DNA from: Cupriavidus numazuensis
GTDB lineage: Bacteria > Pseudomonadota > Gammaproteobacteria > Burkholderiales > Burkholderiaceae
Direction of reading: 5' to 3'
DNA length: 64,000 nt
Assembly: GCF_905397435.1 (NCBI RefSeq)
Contig: NZ_CAJPVI010000038.1
Coordinates: 26,455 to 90,454 of the forward strand
Part shown: positions 7,372 to 17,506 of the stretch, piece by piece
How positions within the stretch are numbered: the first letter of the stretch is position 1
How the letters are laid out: every line of letters begins with the position of its first letter
Notes under the pieces: generated by a model
Databases searched by the model: none
What the model was told of the DNA's origin: nothing
What the model saw: only the letters and a program-made list of their open reading frames with translations
Made by a program: the position numbers and the translations under genes

Positions 7372-10300
7372 TCAGGGTTCCGGCTGGTCCCCCAGCATCT
7401 GCGCAACCGAGCCTGCAACACCGGCAGCGCGCGCACCAATCAGCCGCTGCAGCGTGCCGAGCAACTCATCCTCGTTGTAGGGCTTGCCGAGGTAGACGTC
7501 CACGCCGATCTCCTGCGCATAGCGGCGGTGCTTCTCCGCCGTGCGCGAGGTGATCATCACGAGCGGCATATGCGCCGTGCGGCTGTCGGCCCGCACGTTG
7601 CGCGTCAGGTCGAAGCCATCCATGTGCGGCATTTCGATGTCCACGAGCATCGCGTCCGGCATCACATCCTGCAGTTGCTTGAGCGCGTCGACACCGTCGC
7701 GGGCGAGCAGCACCTCATAGCCGGCACGCGTGAGCAGGCGGTGCGCGGCCTTGCGCACGGTCAGCGAATCGTCCACGACCATTACCGTGGGCTGCATCAC
7801 AAGGCCATGCACCGGGGTGGTGGCACCACTGCCGTCCAGTTCCGCCACGGCGCCGAGCGGCTGCGCGGCCTCCGGCTGTGCCGCGGCCGGCGCCGCTTCG
7901 CCGCGCACGCGCTCGAAGCGCTGCGCGAGCACCACGGGGTTGTAGATCAGCACGATCTCGCCATCGCCCATCGTGGTCGCGCCGGCAATGCCCTCCAGGC
8001 GCGCGAGGTGCGGGCCGATGTGCTTGACCACCACTTCGCGGTTGCCCACCACTTCGTCCACGTGCACCGCCACGCGTTCGGTGCCGCTGCGTACGATCAC
8101 CACCGGCGAGTACTTGCGGCCGGACGGGCTCGCCGCGTTTTCCTCGAGCAAGGCGCCGAAGTAGTAGAACGGCACGTCGTGGCCCGCCACGGCGATGTGC
8201 CCCTGGTTGTAGGCGTCGAGCAGGGCCTGCGTACGAAGCTGCTGGACCTGGTCGATCATGCCGCTCGGCATGGCATACATGCGGCCGCCGAGTATCACGA
8301 CCAGCACCTGTGTGATGGCCGTGGTCAGCGGCAGGTGCACCGTGAACGTGGTGCCGCGGCCTGCCGTGGTCGACAGCGTGATGCGGCCGCCGAGCGCGAC
8401 GGTTTCCGCGCGCACCACGTCCATGCCGACGCCGCGGCCAGCGAGTTCCGAGACCGCATCGGCTGTCGAGAACCCTGGCGTAAAGATCATCTCGGTCAGG
8501 CGCGCCTCGCTCGCGTCATCGTCGTGCGCGAGCAGGTTGCGCTCCACAGCGCGCGCGCGAATGCGTGCAAGGTCCAGCCCCGCGCCGTCGTCGACGAAAT
8601 GCAGCACGACCTCATTGCCTTCCTGCTGCACTTCCAGCGTCAGCGAGCCGGCTGCCGGCTTGCCCGCCGCGCGGCGGCTCTCCGACTTCTCGATGCCATG
8701 CACCACGGCATTGCGGATCAGGTGCTCGATCGGGCCGGCCATGCGGTCCAGCACCGAACGGTCGATTTCCACCGTACCGCCCTGGATCAGCAGGCGGACT
8801 TCCTTGCCGGTCTCGGCGGCGGCCTGGCGTGCGACGCGGTAGAGCCGTTCGGCGAGCGCGTCGAACTGCACCATGCGCGCCTGCATCAGCCCCCGCTGCA
8901 GACCGCGCGTGAGGCGCGCCTGCGCGGCGAGATCGCCGGCGGTGCGGTCGAAGCCGCGGTGCAGGTTTTGCTCCACGGTCGCCACGTCGTTGACCGACTC
9001 GGCCATCATCCGCGTCAGTTCCTGGAAGCGCGTGAAGCGGTCGAACTCGAGCGGGTCGAAATCCTGCTTTTGCTGGGCATCGGCAATGCGCGAGGCCATC
9101 TGCGATTCGGCCTGGATTTCGATCTCGCGCAACTGGCCACGCAAACGCGCGACGTTGTCGTTCAGTTCGCCAAGGTACGAACGCATGGAATCGAGTTCGC
9201 TCTCCAGACGCGCGCGCGTGGCGCCGACTTCGCCGGCCTCGTTGATCAGCGTGTCGAGCGCGCGCGCCTGCACGCGCACCAGCGCACGCTGGCGCTCGGT
9301 GGCATCCGAAGGCTGTACTGCAGTGCCCGCAGGAGCGCCGACAGCTGGCACCGGCAGCGCCGTGCCAGCGCTCTCGGACTTCGGCGGAGCGACGCTCGCC
9401 ATCACCGGTGTCACCGGCTGCTCGGATTGGCCGATCCCGTTGATGAGATCGGCATCGTCCGGCACCAGCAGGCGCCCGGCCTGCAGCGCCTCCACGTGCA
9501 TCAGGATGCGGTCGTACCACGCATACAGGCGCCCGAACAGCTGCGGGCCAACGCGTTGCGCGCGCAGGCTGGCGTCGAGCAGCGTTTCCATTTCGTGCGC
9601 GGCCTGGCCCAGCGCCATCGCGCCGGCCATGCGCGCACTGCCCTTGAGCGTATGCAGCGCACGCAGTACCAGACCACCTTGCCGGGCGTCTTCGGGCGCG
9701 GCTTCCCATGTGCGCACCAGCCGGCCGAGTTCGGGCAGGCTGCCGTGCGCCTCTTCCAGGAAGATCTCGACCAGGGCCGCATCGAGTTCGGCGGCATCCG
9801 ACTGCATCACCGCCTGCGGCAGCGGCCGCGCCGGTGTCGGCAGCGGGATCACCACAGCGTCATGCGTGCTCGGTGCCGGTGTCGGTGGCGGCGAAGGCGG
9901 CGCGGTTTCAGGCGCTGCGGGCACGGCTTGCACGACCGGTTCAGACACGGGCTGATCGGGCACGGGGAGATCAGGCACCACCGCGGCGGGCGGCATCTGG
10001 CCGAACAGGCTCGCCACCGAAGCATCGGGCTCGGCCGGCGCCTGCGGCGCCGGCACCAGCACGCGCGGGCGCAGCAGCGCACGTTCGCCGAACTCGGTCA
10101 GACTGCGGTGCAGGCCCGCATCCGCTTCCGGCCAGATGCCTGCGGCGAACTGGTGGAGCATGCCGCGCAGCCGTTCGACCGCCTGCTCCAGCAGGCGGAA
10201 ATCGCCAGGGTGCATGGCGACGGGATGGGAGCCGAGCTGCAGCAGCAGGTGTTCGAGCGCTTCGGCAATCACGCGCACGGGCTCCAGGCCGACCGTCGAC

Positions 10301-13245
10301 GCACTGCCCTGCAGCGTGTGCGCGACGCGCAGCGCCAGCTCGCTCGGGCACGGATGGTTCTCGTGGCGCCACTCGGAGATGTCGGTGGCGAACTGGCGCA
10401 GGAGGTCGTCGGCCTCCTGCAGGTAGACGTTGTAGAGCGGCAGGCCGATCCGGATCGGCCCGATCACCTTGAAGTTGTCGTCCGCGTCCGACAACGCGCC
10501 AGACAGGCGGAATGGAATGACGTTGCCGTCCTCCGACGCCGCAGCTTGCGCTTGCGCGTCCGTATCGGTCGGCTCGGCAGCCTGGACATCCGGCGCCGGC
10601 GTCTGGTCGGTGACGGCATGATCCGGTTCCGCCACCGCCGCGGTGGCATCCGCTTCCGGCTGAGGATCCCGCACCGCCTCGGCCGCGGTGACCAGCGGCA
10701 CGATGTCATGCGCGGCGCCGGCATCGCGATGCAGCAGTGCCACCCAGGCGGACAACTCCGCATGCGCGCGGCGCAGCAGGTTCAACAGGGCCGGCACGGG
10801 TGTGCGCGCCTCGGCGATCCACAGGTTCATCACCTGCTCCACGGCCCACGCGGCCTCGCCATAGCGGTGCAGGCCGACCATGCGGCTCGAACCCTTGAGC
10901 GTATGGAATGCACGGCGAATCCTGCTGAGCGTGTCGGCATCGCCAAGTGCTTCCAGCCCCGAACTAAGATCACCGGCGATGCCACCCAGGACTTCGTCGG
11001 CCTCGTTCAGGAAGATGTCGAACAGCTCGGCGTCCAGCGCCGCACTGTCGTCGGCCGCAGGCGCGGCTTCCGACGCCTGTACGGCAACCGGCATCGGCTC
11101 GGCCAATGCCGCGATCAGCCGTTCGCCGGAAGTGTCGCTGCCCGCCAGCCACGCATTGAGCTGCGTGCTGGCCTCCGCGGCCTGGCGGCGCAACACGGCG
11201 TTATCGTCAATGGCAGCCTGGTCCGCCAGTGTCTGCAGCGCAGCGCGCAACCGCTGGACCGGCGGCGTTTCGGCCGTGGCCTCGGTGCGAATGGCTTCGC
11301 TGGCTGCCGCACGCGCAACCGCCAGGGGATCGCTGCTGACGGGCGCCGCCTGACGCAAGGCCACACCCTCGTCGAGATCGATATCTCCGCCATCGTGGCG
11401 ATTGCGGCCGAGTTCCAGCGCATCGATGAACGCGTGCACCGAACCCAGCGTGGTGGCAATCGCGGCCAGGCATTCGCCGCGCGCGGTCTCGCCAGCGTCG
11501 GCGCCGAGCGTCGCGGCTTGCCGCACGGCTTCCTGCACGGCCTCGCTGGCGTGCTGGGCATCGTCGCTGAGCGTGTCGGGCAAGGCGTCGGTGTGCTGCA
11601 GCGCGTCCAGCGTGGTCCGCAGTGCCTCGAACGCCTGCACGGCCTCGGCCAGGTTGTTGCCGGCGTCGGGCCGCGCCGCATTGCGGTCGTAGGTATCGAG
11701 CCACGATTCGCCACCGTCAAGCTGGGAGCGCAGTTGCGCGACGGCCTGCACCCGCGCAGCCTGCGCGCGGGCTTCGTCGGCCATGCGCGCGAGCCATGCG
11801 GGCGCGGCAGCGGCAGGGTCGGCCAGGCATTGCGCGAGTTCCTCGCAGCGCGCGGCAAACACCGCTGCCGCCGCGTTGGGGCTCATGCCATGCACGCGCC
11901 ACGGCAAGGCCAGCGCGCGCGACAGGAACAGCGCGATGCCGCTGGCACCGAGCGCCTCGTTGCGATCATGCGCCGCGGCAGCCCTCAATGCCGCCTGCGA
12001 CAGGCACAGCTGCAACGCGGGCTGCGCGAGCGGTTGCGCGGCCTCGGCCAGCGCCGCCAGCGCGATTTCCCAACCAGCCGTATCGCCTTCCGCGGCCCGC
12101 TCAAGACCTGCGGCGGCCTGTTGAAGGTTTCGGGTATCGATCGGATCGAGCCAGCCGTAGTAGCGCAGATGGTAGTCGGCACCCCGCATGGCATGCGCGC
12201 GGTCGAGGCGGAACGCCTGCAGGGTGCGCGCGATATCGGCACGCAGCGACTGGATGGCAGCGTCGTCTGCGCCGTGCAGCGGCTGTCCGCCATCATCCTG
12301 CGCCGTTGACACCAACAGGAAGACGGCGTCGTTGAGCAGAGACTGCGGCACGCGTACCTGGCCCTGCTGGTACTGGCGCAGCAGCAGGTGCGTGCGGCCG
12401 GCAAAGCGCTTGGCCAGCAGGTCGGACAGCAGCAGCCCGTGGGCGAATGCGCGGAACGCCAGCGACAGCACATGCCAGACGCCACGGTCCGGGTGATCGG
12501 TCGCGCGGCGCGCCTCCTGCTCGCTGGCGCGGACTTCGTCCAGCGCTTCCTGCAACGGCAGGTAGGCCTCGCGCAGGCGCGCGGATTCGGTGCACGGCAC
12601 CGGCAGGCGCAGTGCCTTGAGCAGCGCCGCTTCGTAGCGCTGGCGCGCACGCGTCACGGCCGATGCATTGCGCGTCGGCAGCAAAATGCCGGGCAGCATC
12701 TGCAGCTCGTCGAGCCACAGGTCGGCCGGATGCACGCGCTCGTCGCCGAGCAGCTCCAGGATCTCGGCATACGGGCGGAACAGCCGCAACGGGTCCTGTT
12801 CATCGCCCGCCATCAGGTCATCGACGTATTCGGCCAGCGCCTGCACGCCCGCTCGGAACACGGCGAGTGTTCCAGCGTTTGCGACTACGCCGCCGCCATC
12901 GAGGCCTTCGATCAGGCGGCGCAGCGCCTGGCAGTACGGATCGACCCCGCGCAAGCCCACGATATGCACCGCGCCGGCGGCCTGGTGCAGTTGCTGCCCG
13001 GCCAGGCGCAGCGACGTGGTATCGCGCGCGCCCAGTGCCTCGGGCGCCTGCTGGACTTCATCGACGTAGTGGGACAGCTCGGTCGCGGCGTCATCGAGCG
13101 CCGCGCGCAGGCTCGGCACCACCCATGCCAGCACGGACAGGTCGCGCGAGGCCGATGAGGCCGACAGGGCCATTGCGTCCGGTTCGGGCGCATCCGTCAT
13201 CGGCAACTCGGCGGGATCACGCGAAAAGGGAGAATTCAAAGACAT
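7372..13245 (-). CDS. chpA: ChpA/PilL-type hybrid chemotaxis histidine kinase
   Basis: A CheA-like kinase of about 1957 residues controlling type IV pilus twitching. Three canonical histidine phosphotransfer domains are seen (H781 in FHTLKGSS, H976 in AHTLQGSA, H1198 in LHTLKGSA). Less conserved HPt-like helical repeats fill the N-terminal third. A Pro/Ala linker, the dimerisation domain, a HATPase (NAVVHG, DDGAGLD, GRGVGMDVV), a CheW domain and a C-terminal receiver with phospho-acceptor D1869 (VDIEMPHMDG) follow. The start at 13245 is preferred over an upstream in-frame ATG because GGAAG precedes it at proper spacing. It is the last gene of the pilGHIJ operon. No pilK or chpB methyl-modification genes lie between pilJ and chpA. 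Confidence 0.95.
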   Translation of the reverse strand: MSLNSPFSRDPAELPMTDAPEPDAMALSASSASRDLSVLAWVVPSLRAALDDAATELSHYVDEVQQAPEALGARDTTSLRLAGQQLHQAAGAVHIVGLRGVDPYCQALRRLIEGLDGGGVVANAGTLAVFRAGVQALAEYVDDLMAGDEQDPLRLFRPYAEILELLGDERVHPADLWLDELQMLPGILLPTRNASAVTRARQRYEAALLKALRLPVPCTESARLREAYLPLQEALDEVRASEQEARRATDHPDRGVWHVLSLAFRAFAHGLLLSDLLAKRFAGRTHLLLRQYQQGQVRVPQSLLNDAVFLLVSTAQDDGGQPLHGADDAAIQSLRADIARTLQAFRLDRAHAMRGADYHLRYYGWLDPIDTRNLQQAAAGLERAAEGDTAGWEIALAALAEAAQPLAQPALQLCLSQAALRAAAAHDRNEALGASGIALFLSRALALPWRVHGMSPNAAAAVFAARCEELAQCLADPAAAAPAWLARMADEARAQAARVQAVAQLRSQLDGGESWLDTYDRNAARPDAGNNLAEAVQAFEALRTTLDALQHTDALPDTLSDDAQHASEAVQEAVRQAATLGADAGETARGECLAAIATTLGSVHAFIDALELGRNRHDGGDIDLDEGVALRQAAPVSSDPLAVARAAASEAIRTEATAETPPVQRLRAALQTLADQAAIDDNAVLRRQAAEASTQLNAWLAGSDTSGERLIAALAEPMPVAVQASEAAPAADDSAALDAELFDIFLNEADEVLGGIAGDLSSGLEALGDADTLSRIRRAFHTLKGSSRMVGLHRYGEAAWAVEQVMNLWIAEARTPVPALLNLLRRAHAELSAWVALLHRDAGAAHDIVPLVTAAEAVRDPQPEADATAAVAEPDHAVTDQTPAPDVQAAEPTDTDAQAQAAASEDGNVIPFRLSGALSDADDNFKVIGPIRIGLPLYNVYLQEADDLLRQFATDISEWRHENHPCPSELALRVAHTLQGSASTVGLEPVRVIAEALEHLLLQLGSHPVAMHPGDFRLLEQAVERLRGMLHQFAAGIWPEADAGLHRSLTEFGERALLRPRVLVPAPQAPAEPDASVASLFGQMPPAAVVPDLPVPDQPVSEPVVQAVPAAPETAPPSPPPTPAPSTHDAVVIPLPTPARPLPQAVMQSDAAELDAALVEIFLEEAHGSLPELGRLVRTWEAAPEDARQGGLVLRALHTLKGSARMAGAMALGQAAHEMETLLDASLRAQRVGPQLFGRLYAWYDRILMHVEALQAGRLLVPDDADLINGIGQSEQPVTPVMASVAPPKSESAGTALPVPAVGAPAGTAVQPSDATERQRALVRVQARALDTLINEAGEVGATRARLESELDSMRSYLGELNDNVARLRGQLREIEIQAESQMASRIADAQQKQDFDPLEFDRFTRFQELTRMMAESVNDVATVEQNLHRGFDRTAGDLAAQARLTRGLQRGLMQARMVQFDALAERLYRVARQAAAETGKEVRLLIQGGTVEIDRSVLDRMAGPIEHLIRNAVVHGIEKSESRRAAGKPAAGSLTLEVQQEGNEVVLHFVDDGAGLDLARIRARAVERNLLAHDDDASEARLTEMIFTPGFSTADAVSELAGRGVGMDVVRAETVALGGRITLSTTAGRGTTFTVHLPLTTAITQVLVVILGGRMYAMPSGMIDQVQQLRTQALLDAYNQGHIAVAGHDVPFYYFGALLEENAASPSGRKYSPVVIVRSGTERVAVHVDEVVGNREVVVKHIGPHLARLEGIAGATTMGDGEIVLIYNPVVLAQRFERVRGEAAPAAAQPEAAQPLGAVAELDGSGATTPVHGLVMQPTVMVVDDSLTVRKAAHRLLTRAGYEVLLARDGVDALKQLQDVMPDAMLVDIEMPHMDGFDLTRNVRADSRTAHMPLVMITSRTAEKHRRYAQEIGVDVYLGKPYNEDELLGTLQRLIGARAAGVAGSVAQMLGDQPEP

Positions 13246-13389
13246 CACGGCTTCCATTGCGGCCTTTGCGCGCGGGTCGGGGCTGTCCCGGCGCGGCGCG
13301 CGCCAGGATCGTCATTCGCACCGGGGCTGCCTGATGGCCGGCATGCCCGATACCGGCGTGCTGGCGGGAAACCCCGTGCCTGTTCATGG

Positions 13390-15591
13390 TCAGGCGATCT
13401 TGAACCGCGACACGGAGTTGCGCAGCTCTTCGGTCAGCTGCGTCAGATCGCGCACCGAATTCGCCGTCTGACGCGTACCGGCGGTGGTCTGCTCGGTCGC
13501 CTGCAGAATGCGCTCGATGTGGCGGGCCACGCCGCCGGCGAGATCCGCTTCGTGCGAGGTGGAGCGCGAGATCTGTTCGATCAGCTCGGCAAGCTGGCGC
13601 GACACGCGGCCGATCTCCTGCAGTGCGGCGCCGGCATTGTCCGACAGGCGCGCCCCTTCGACCACGCCCTGCGTGCTGCGCTCCATCGCGTGCACGGCAT
13701 CCTGCGTGTCGGTCTGGATGGTACGGATCAGCGCGCCGATCTGCTTGGTTGCCTCGCCGGAGCGTTCAGCCAGACGCTGCACTTCCTCAGCCACCACCGT
13801 GAAGCCGCGACCGGCTTCACCAGCCGATGCGGCCTGGATGGCGGCGTTGAGTGCCAGCACGTTGGTCTGTTCGGTAATGTCCGAGATCAGCTCGACGATT
13901 TCACCGATCTCCTGCGACGACTCGCCCAGGCGCTTGATACGCTTGGACGTTTCCTGGATCTGCTCGCGGATGTCGTTCATGCCCGCGATCGCGTTCTGCA
14001 CCGCCTGCTGCCCTTGCTCCGCAGCGGTCAGCGAGGCACGCGCCACGTTGGCCGACTCCGCCGCGCCGCGCGACACCTGCGTGATGCGGTCGGCCATGTC
14101 CACCACGGACTCGCCGGTCTGGCGGATCTGGCGCGACTGCTCCTCGGTCGTCGAGGCAAGCTGGTTGGAGGTGGCCTGCACCTGTCCCGATGCCAGCGTC
14201 ACCTCCCCTGCGGTCTGCTGCACGCGGCCCACCAGTTCGCGCAGTTCTTCCACCGTGTAGTTCACCGAGTCGGCAATGGCGCCGGTGATGTCCTCGGTCA
14301 CGGTCGCCTGGCGCGTCAGGTCACCATCGGCGATGTCCTGCAGTTCGTTCATCAGCTGCAGAATAGCCTTCTGCGTGGTGTCGTTGTTGCGCTTTTCTTC
14401 CAGGCGGCGGCCTTCGGCTTCACGTTCACGCGCTTCGGCTTCGACCGCGCGCAGGCGCGAATCGCGCAGGTACAGCGCGGCCAGGCCGGCCAGGCAGAGC
14501 AGCGTCGCCAGCGACGACACCAGCATCGCCCCCAGCGTCACCGGCCGGAAGCGCGCGCCCTCGGCGTAGGACTTCTGCAGCGCCGACAGCTCGCCGCGCA
14601 GGCCTTCGTTGTCGTTGAAGATCTGCTGCTGCGCGCGCTTGGCGGCGATCAGGCCAGGCAGGTTCTGCAGGATCGTCTGGGTGGTCTTCTGCACCGCGTC
14701 GAAGCGCTGCGACAGCTGCTGCAGGTAGCCGCGCGTTTCGGCATCGGTGGCGGCGTTCAGCCGCAGCGCCTCGCTGCCGTTGAGCAGGCCGTCCAGCGTC
14801 TCGCGGAAAGTGTTGGTGTCCTTGCCGAGCAGGAACGCGGTTTCGGGGTTCACGCCTTCGCCGGACAGGAACTCGTTCAGGTTCTTGCCCAGGCGCTGCG
14901 TCAGCATCACGAGCTGGGCGGACGCGGCCACCTCGCGCGCATTGGCGCCCGATTGCAGCTTGAGCGCGGCCACCTGTTCGGCGGCTTCGAGCAGTTCGGG
15001 GTTGGACGCGTTGAAGACCTGCAGCGTCTGGCCGATCGTGGTCAGCACCGCCTGCTGCGCGAGCACGTCGGCGGCGCTCTTCTCGCTGCGCTTCCACGAG
15101 CTGATCGCGGTTTCGAGCAGCGGCTGTGCCTCGCCCGTCGTGGCCCGCACGTGCTTGTCGTCGCTGCCGGCCTGCAGCGCCTGCAAGTCATCGGCCAGCG
15201 CCTCCTTGGACTGGCGCAGCTGCGTGAAGGCCTGCATATTGCCCAGCAGCGCCACCGGCGCGGCCTTGCCCAGGCGCTGCGAGTGCATCAGCATGTCGCC
15301 CGAGATTTCGATCTGCGCCGCAGCGTTGTTGGCGATGCGGTTATCCATGTACACGGAGCCAAGCAGCGCGACCAGCGACACGACCACGCCGATGGTCAGC
15401 GCACGCTGCTGCGAGGAGAACGGCATGCGCGACAGCAATGCCGACACGGCCTCCAGCGGGGTTCGGCCCAGCCCGTCCGCACGCGGTGCGCTACCCGCCG
15501 AGGGTGCCGCGCCGGCGCGGTCTCCCACCAGGCCGGCGGCCGCGTCGGCTGCCGGCTTCCGGCGTCCCAGGCTGATCTTCTTGAACCCCAT
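13390..15591 (-). CDS. pilJ: PilJ, type IV pilus methyl-accepting chemotaxis protein
   Basis: A 733-residue transmembrane chemoreceptor. Two membrane segments are visible (about residues 60-80 and 350-370), flanking a periplasmic region that carries the PilJ-type alpha-helical repeats, e.g. the repeated RLGK blocks. A HAMP-like segment and a long coiled-coil signalling domain follow, with the conserved tip around EIVELISDITEQTNVLALNA. It should feed pilus-surface signals to ChpA through PilI. The start at 15591 is chosen over a 30-residue-longer frame because family members begin near MGFKKISL and an AGAGGG site precedes it. It lies between pilI and chpA. Confidence 0.95.
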   Translation of the reverse strand: MGFKKISLGRRKPAADAAAGLVGDRAGAAPSAGSAPRADGLGRTPLEAVSALLSRMPFSSQQRALTIGVVVSLVALLGSVYMDNRIANNAAAQIEISGDMLMHSQRLGKAAPVALLGNMQAFTQLRQSKEALADDLQALQAGSDDKHVRATTGEAQPLLETAISSWKRSEKSAADVLAQQAVLTTIGQTLQVFNASNPELLEAAEQVAALKLQSGANAREVAASAQLVMLTQRLGKNLNEFLSGEGVNPETAFLLGKDTNTFRETLDGLLNGSEALRLNAATDAETRGYLQQLSQRFDAVQKTTQTILQNLPGLIAAKRAQQQIFNDNEGLRGELSALQKSYAEGARFRPVTLGAMLVSSLATLLCLAGLAALYLRDSRLRAVEAEAREREAEGRRLEEKRNNDTTQKAILQLMNELQDIADGDLTRQATVTEDITGAIADSVNYTVEELRELVGRVQQTAGEVTLASGQVQATSNQLASTTEEQSRQIRQTGESVVDMADRITQVSRGAAESANVARASLTAAEQGQQAVQNAIAGMNDIREQIQETSKRIKRLGESSQEIGEIVELISDITEQTNVLALNAAIQAASAGEAGRGFTVVAEEVQRLAERSGEATKQIGALIRTIQTDTQDAVHAMERSTQGVVEGARLSDNAGAALQEIGRVSRQLAELIEQISRSTSHEADLAGGVARHIERILQATEQTTAGTRQTANSVRDLTQLTEELRNSVSRFKIA

Positions 15592-15705
15592 AGCACCCTC
15601 TGTCCGTTGAATCGTTGTCTGGGGCGGCCTCGACACGGGCCGCCGCGTTGTCTGTTCTGTTGCCACGGGCACCGCGACCAACGGCGCCGGAAAATCCCTG
15701 CGGAC

Positions 15706-16254
15706 TTATGCCGCCACGCGCCCCGCCTGAAGAAAAGCCGGCGCGTCGAGCAAGGCGCGCACGTCGAGCACCTGCCATGCGCGGCCATCGCTGTCGTCCA
15801 GGCGCCTGCCTTCCCAGGTCTCCACCGTCCCGGCTGCCTGCGCCGGCTCGCGCAGGTCCGCCGCGTGGCGCAAGCCGACCACGCGCGTGGCCAGGATGCC
15901 GCACGCGCGCTCGACCTGGCGCGACAGCACGACGATCTTGCTGCCAGGCTGCAGCGGCGTCGGCGCGTCGCCGCAAAACAATCCGAAATCGATCACGCCA
16001 AGCAGGCTGCCGCGCGCATTGACCAGGCCCGCGTACCACGGCTGCGTCAGCGGCACGCGGCTCGGATGGCGCATGTCGAGCACCTCGCCGGTCTGCGCGA
16101 GCGGCAGCAGCCAGCCGCGCTGGCCCACCTGGAGAGCCAGGTAGCTGTCTGCGGCAGGCACGTTGCGGGCCTCGCGCAGGCGCCTGGCCAGCATGGCCTG
16201 GTAGTCCTGCAGCCGAGTCTGGCGGGTGCGGAGGTCTTGGCGTGGCGCGTTCAT
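15706..16254 (-). CDS. pilI: PilI, CheW-like coupling protein
   Basis: A 182-residue CheW-domain adaptor. The central region, with YLALQVGQRGWLLPLAQTGEVL and VNARGSLLGVIDF, matches the CheW beta-barrel. It is expected to bridge the PilJ receptor tip and the ChpA kinase in the cytoplasm. Its position between pilH and pilJ is the conserved order of pil chemosensory clusters. Confidence 0.92.
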   Translation of the reverse strand: MNAPRQDLRTRQTRLQDYQAMLARRLREARNVPAADSYLALQVGQRGWLLPLAQTGEVLDMRHPSRVPLTQPWYAGLVNARGSLLGVIDFGLFCGDAPTPLQPGSKIVVLSRQVERACGILATRVVGLRHAADLREPAQAAGTVETWEGRRLDDSDGRAWQVLDVRALLDAPAFLQAGRVAA

Positions 16255-16291
16255 ATGGCGTCCCCGGCGGTGCTGGCGATAACTGGTGCGG

Positions 16292-16663
16292 TCAGTGAGA
16301 CAGCGCTGCGATCTTGGTCAGCAATTCCTTGCTGTCGACCGGCTTGACGATGTAGTCCGACGCACCCTGGCGCATGCCCCAGATGCGGTCCGTGTCCAGG
16401 CCCTTGCTGGTGCACATGATCACGGGGATGTCCTTGAAGCGATCATCGCGCTTGATCGCGCGCGTAGCCTGGTAGCCGTTCTGGCCAGGCATGACCACAT
16501 CCATCAGGATCAGGTCGAAGGCCTCGGCCTCGAGGCGCGCGAAGGCCTGGTCGCTGTTGCCCGCGACGGAGACTTTGAAGCCCTGCTTGCCGAGCAGGTC
16601 GGACATGAACAGGGCTTCCGTCGGCGAGTCATCGACGATAAGGATCTTGTTGATGGTTGTCAT
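16292..16663 (-). CDS. pilH: PilH, CheY-like response regulator
   Basis: A stand-alone receiver of 123 residues. The acidic pair in IVDDSP, the phospho-acceptor aspartate in LILMDVVMPG, the conserved threonine/serine region MCTSKG and lysine in YIVKPVD are all present. In the characterised systems PilH acts on pilus retraction or as a phosphate sink opposite PilG. It is the second gene of the operon. Confidence 0.93.
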   Translation of the reverse strand: MTTINKILIVDDSPTEALFMSDLLGKQGFKVSVAGNSDQAFARLEAEAFDLILMDVVMPGQNGYQATRAIKRDDRFKDIPVIMCTSKGLDTDRIWGMRQGASDYIVKPVDSKELLTKIAALSH

Positions 16664-16685
16664 GAGTCAGTTCCTTGAATCCGGG

Positions 16686-17168
16686 TCATGCCGGCAGCGC
16701 ATTGCCACTTGCATGGCCGGGCAGGCACGCCTGCACGGCCTGCAGCAGCGCATCGCGCGTGAACGGCTTGGCAAGGTGGTCCTGCGCGCCCACGAGCCGT
16801 CCGCGCGAACGGTCGAACACCCCATCGCGCGAGGACAGCATGATCACGGGAATGGCGTGGAAACGCGGACTTTTCTTGATCAGCGAACAGGTCTGATAGC
16901 CGTCGAGACGCGGCATCAGGATGTCGCAGAAGATGAGGTCGGGATGCATATCGCCGACCTTGGCGAGGGCTTCGAAACCGTCCTCCGCAAGCACGACCTG
17001 ATAGCCCGCCTGCGACAGGAAGATCTCCGCCGTACGGCGGATGGTGCTGGAATCGTCGATCACCAGCACTTTGCGCGATGATGCCGGCGCGCACGCCGGC
17101 CCCTGGTCCGGCTGCGCGCTGGCGCCGGCATTGACCCGATGGTTTTCTTGTAGTTGAGCGACCCGCAT
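16686..17168 (-). CDS. pilG: PilG, CheY-like response regulator
   Basis: A receiver domain protein of 160 residues with an N-terminal extension of about 30 residues before KVLVIDDSSTIR. The phospho-acceptor lies in LIFCDILMPRLDG and the lysine in HLAKPFT. PilG homologues promote pilus extension through the motor ATPase PilB. The extension makes it longer than typical PilG (about 130 residues), so translation could start later, but I see no better start. It is the first gene of the operon and follows a plausible sigma70 promoter at 17275-17304. Confidence 0.9.
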   Translation of the reverse strand: MRVAQLQENHRVNAGASAQPDQGPACAPASSRKVLVIDDSSTIRRTAEIFLSQAGYQVVLAEDGFEALAKVGDMHPDLIFCDILMPRLDGYQTCSLIKKSPRFHAIPVIMLSSRDGVFDRSRGRLVGAQDHLAKPFTRDALLQAVQACLPGHASGNALPA

Positions 17169-17274
17169 GTTGTTCCCGCGACCAGCGTCTCCATGCGGAG
17201 CACCGGCAATCTCTTGAGAACACCCGCGCGAAACGGCTTGGCCTGACCTGGCCAGCCGCCCCGACGGAACCCCG

Positions 17275-17304
17275 ATTTAATCTTCCCTACAAAGGACCGG
17301 TCAA
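17275..17304 (-). promoter_or_regulatory. Probable sigma70 promoter of pilG operon
   Basis: On the minus strand TTGACC (17299-17304) and TTAAAT (17275-17280) are separated by 18 bp, about 110 bp upstream of the pilG start codon. Fit to the consensus is moderate. The rest of the gap to the rubredoxin gene (17169-17506) shows no gene. Confidence 0.45.
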
Positions 17305-17506
17305 CTGACCGGCCAGAGGCGATGCGTGGAACCCGCACCTGCCATTCCGCCCTGCACCACCCCCGGATGGCGGGATGGACGGATATTGATTTGTGTCAGA
17401 GTGTGACAAGACGCCCGATGCACGTCAATCCGGAGCGTCCGGCACGGTCAGGCGAATTGTCGCGCCGGCGCGACGAACATCGTCACGCTGCCGGCGAGCA
17501 GCAGCG

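Noticed and set aside
7528..12309. 1593-residue open frame on the plus strand
   Set aside because: It is antisense to chpA, His/Arg/Gly-rich without domain features; a by-product of the GC-rich codon pattern of the real gene.
13519..16347. 942-residue open frame on the plus strand
   Set aside because: It is antisense to pilJ and pilI and has no recognisable motif.
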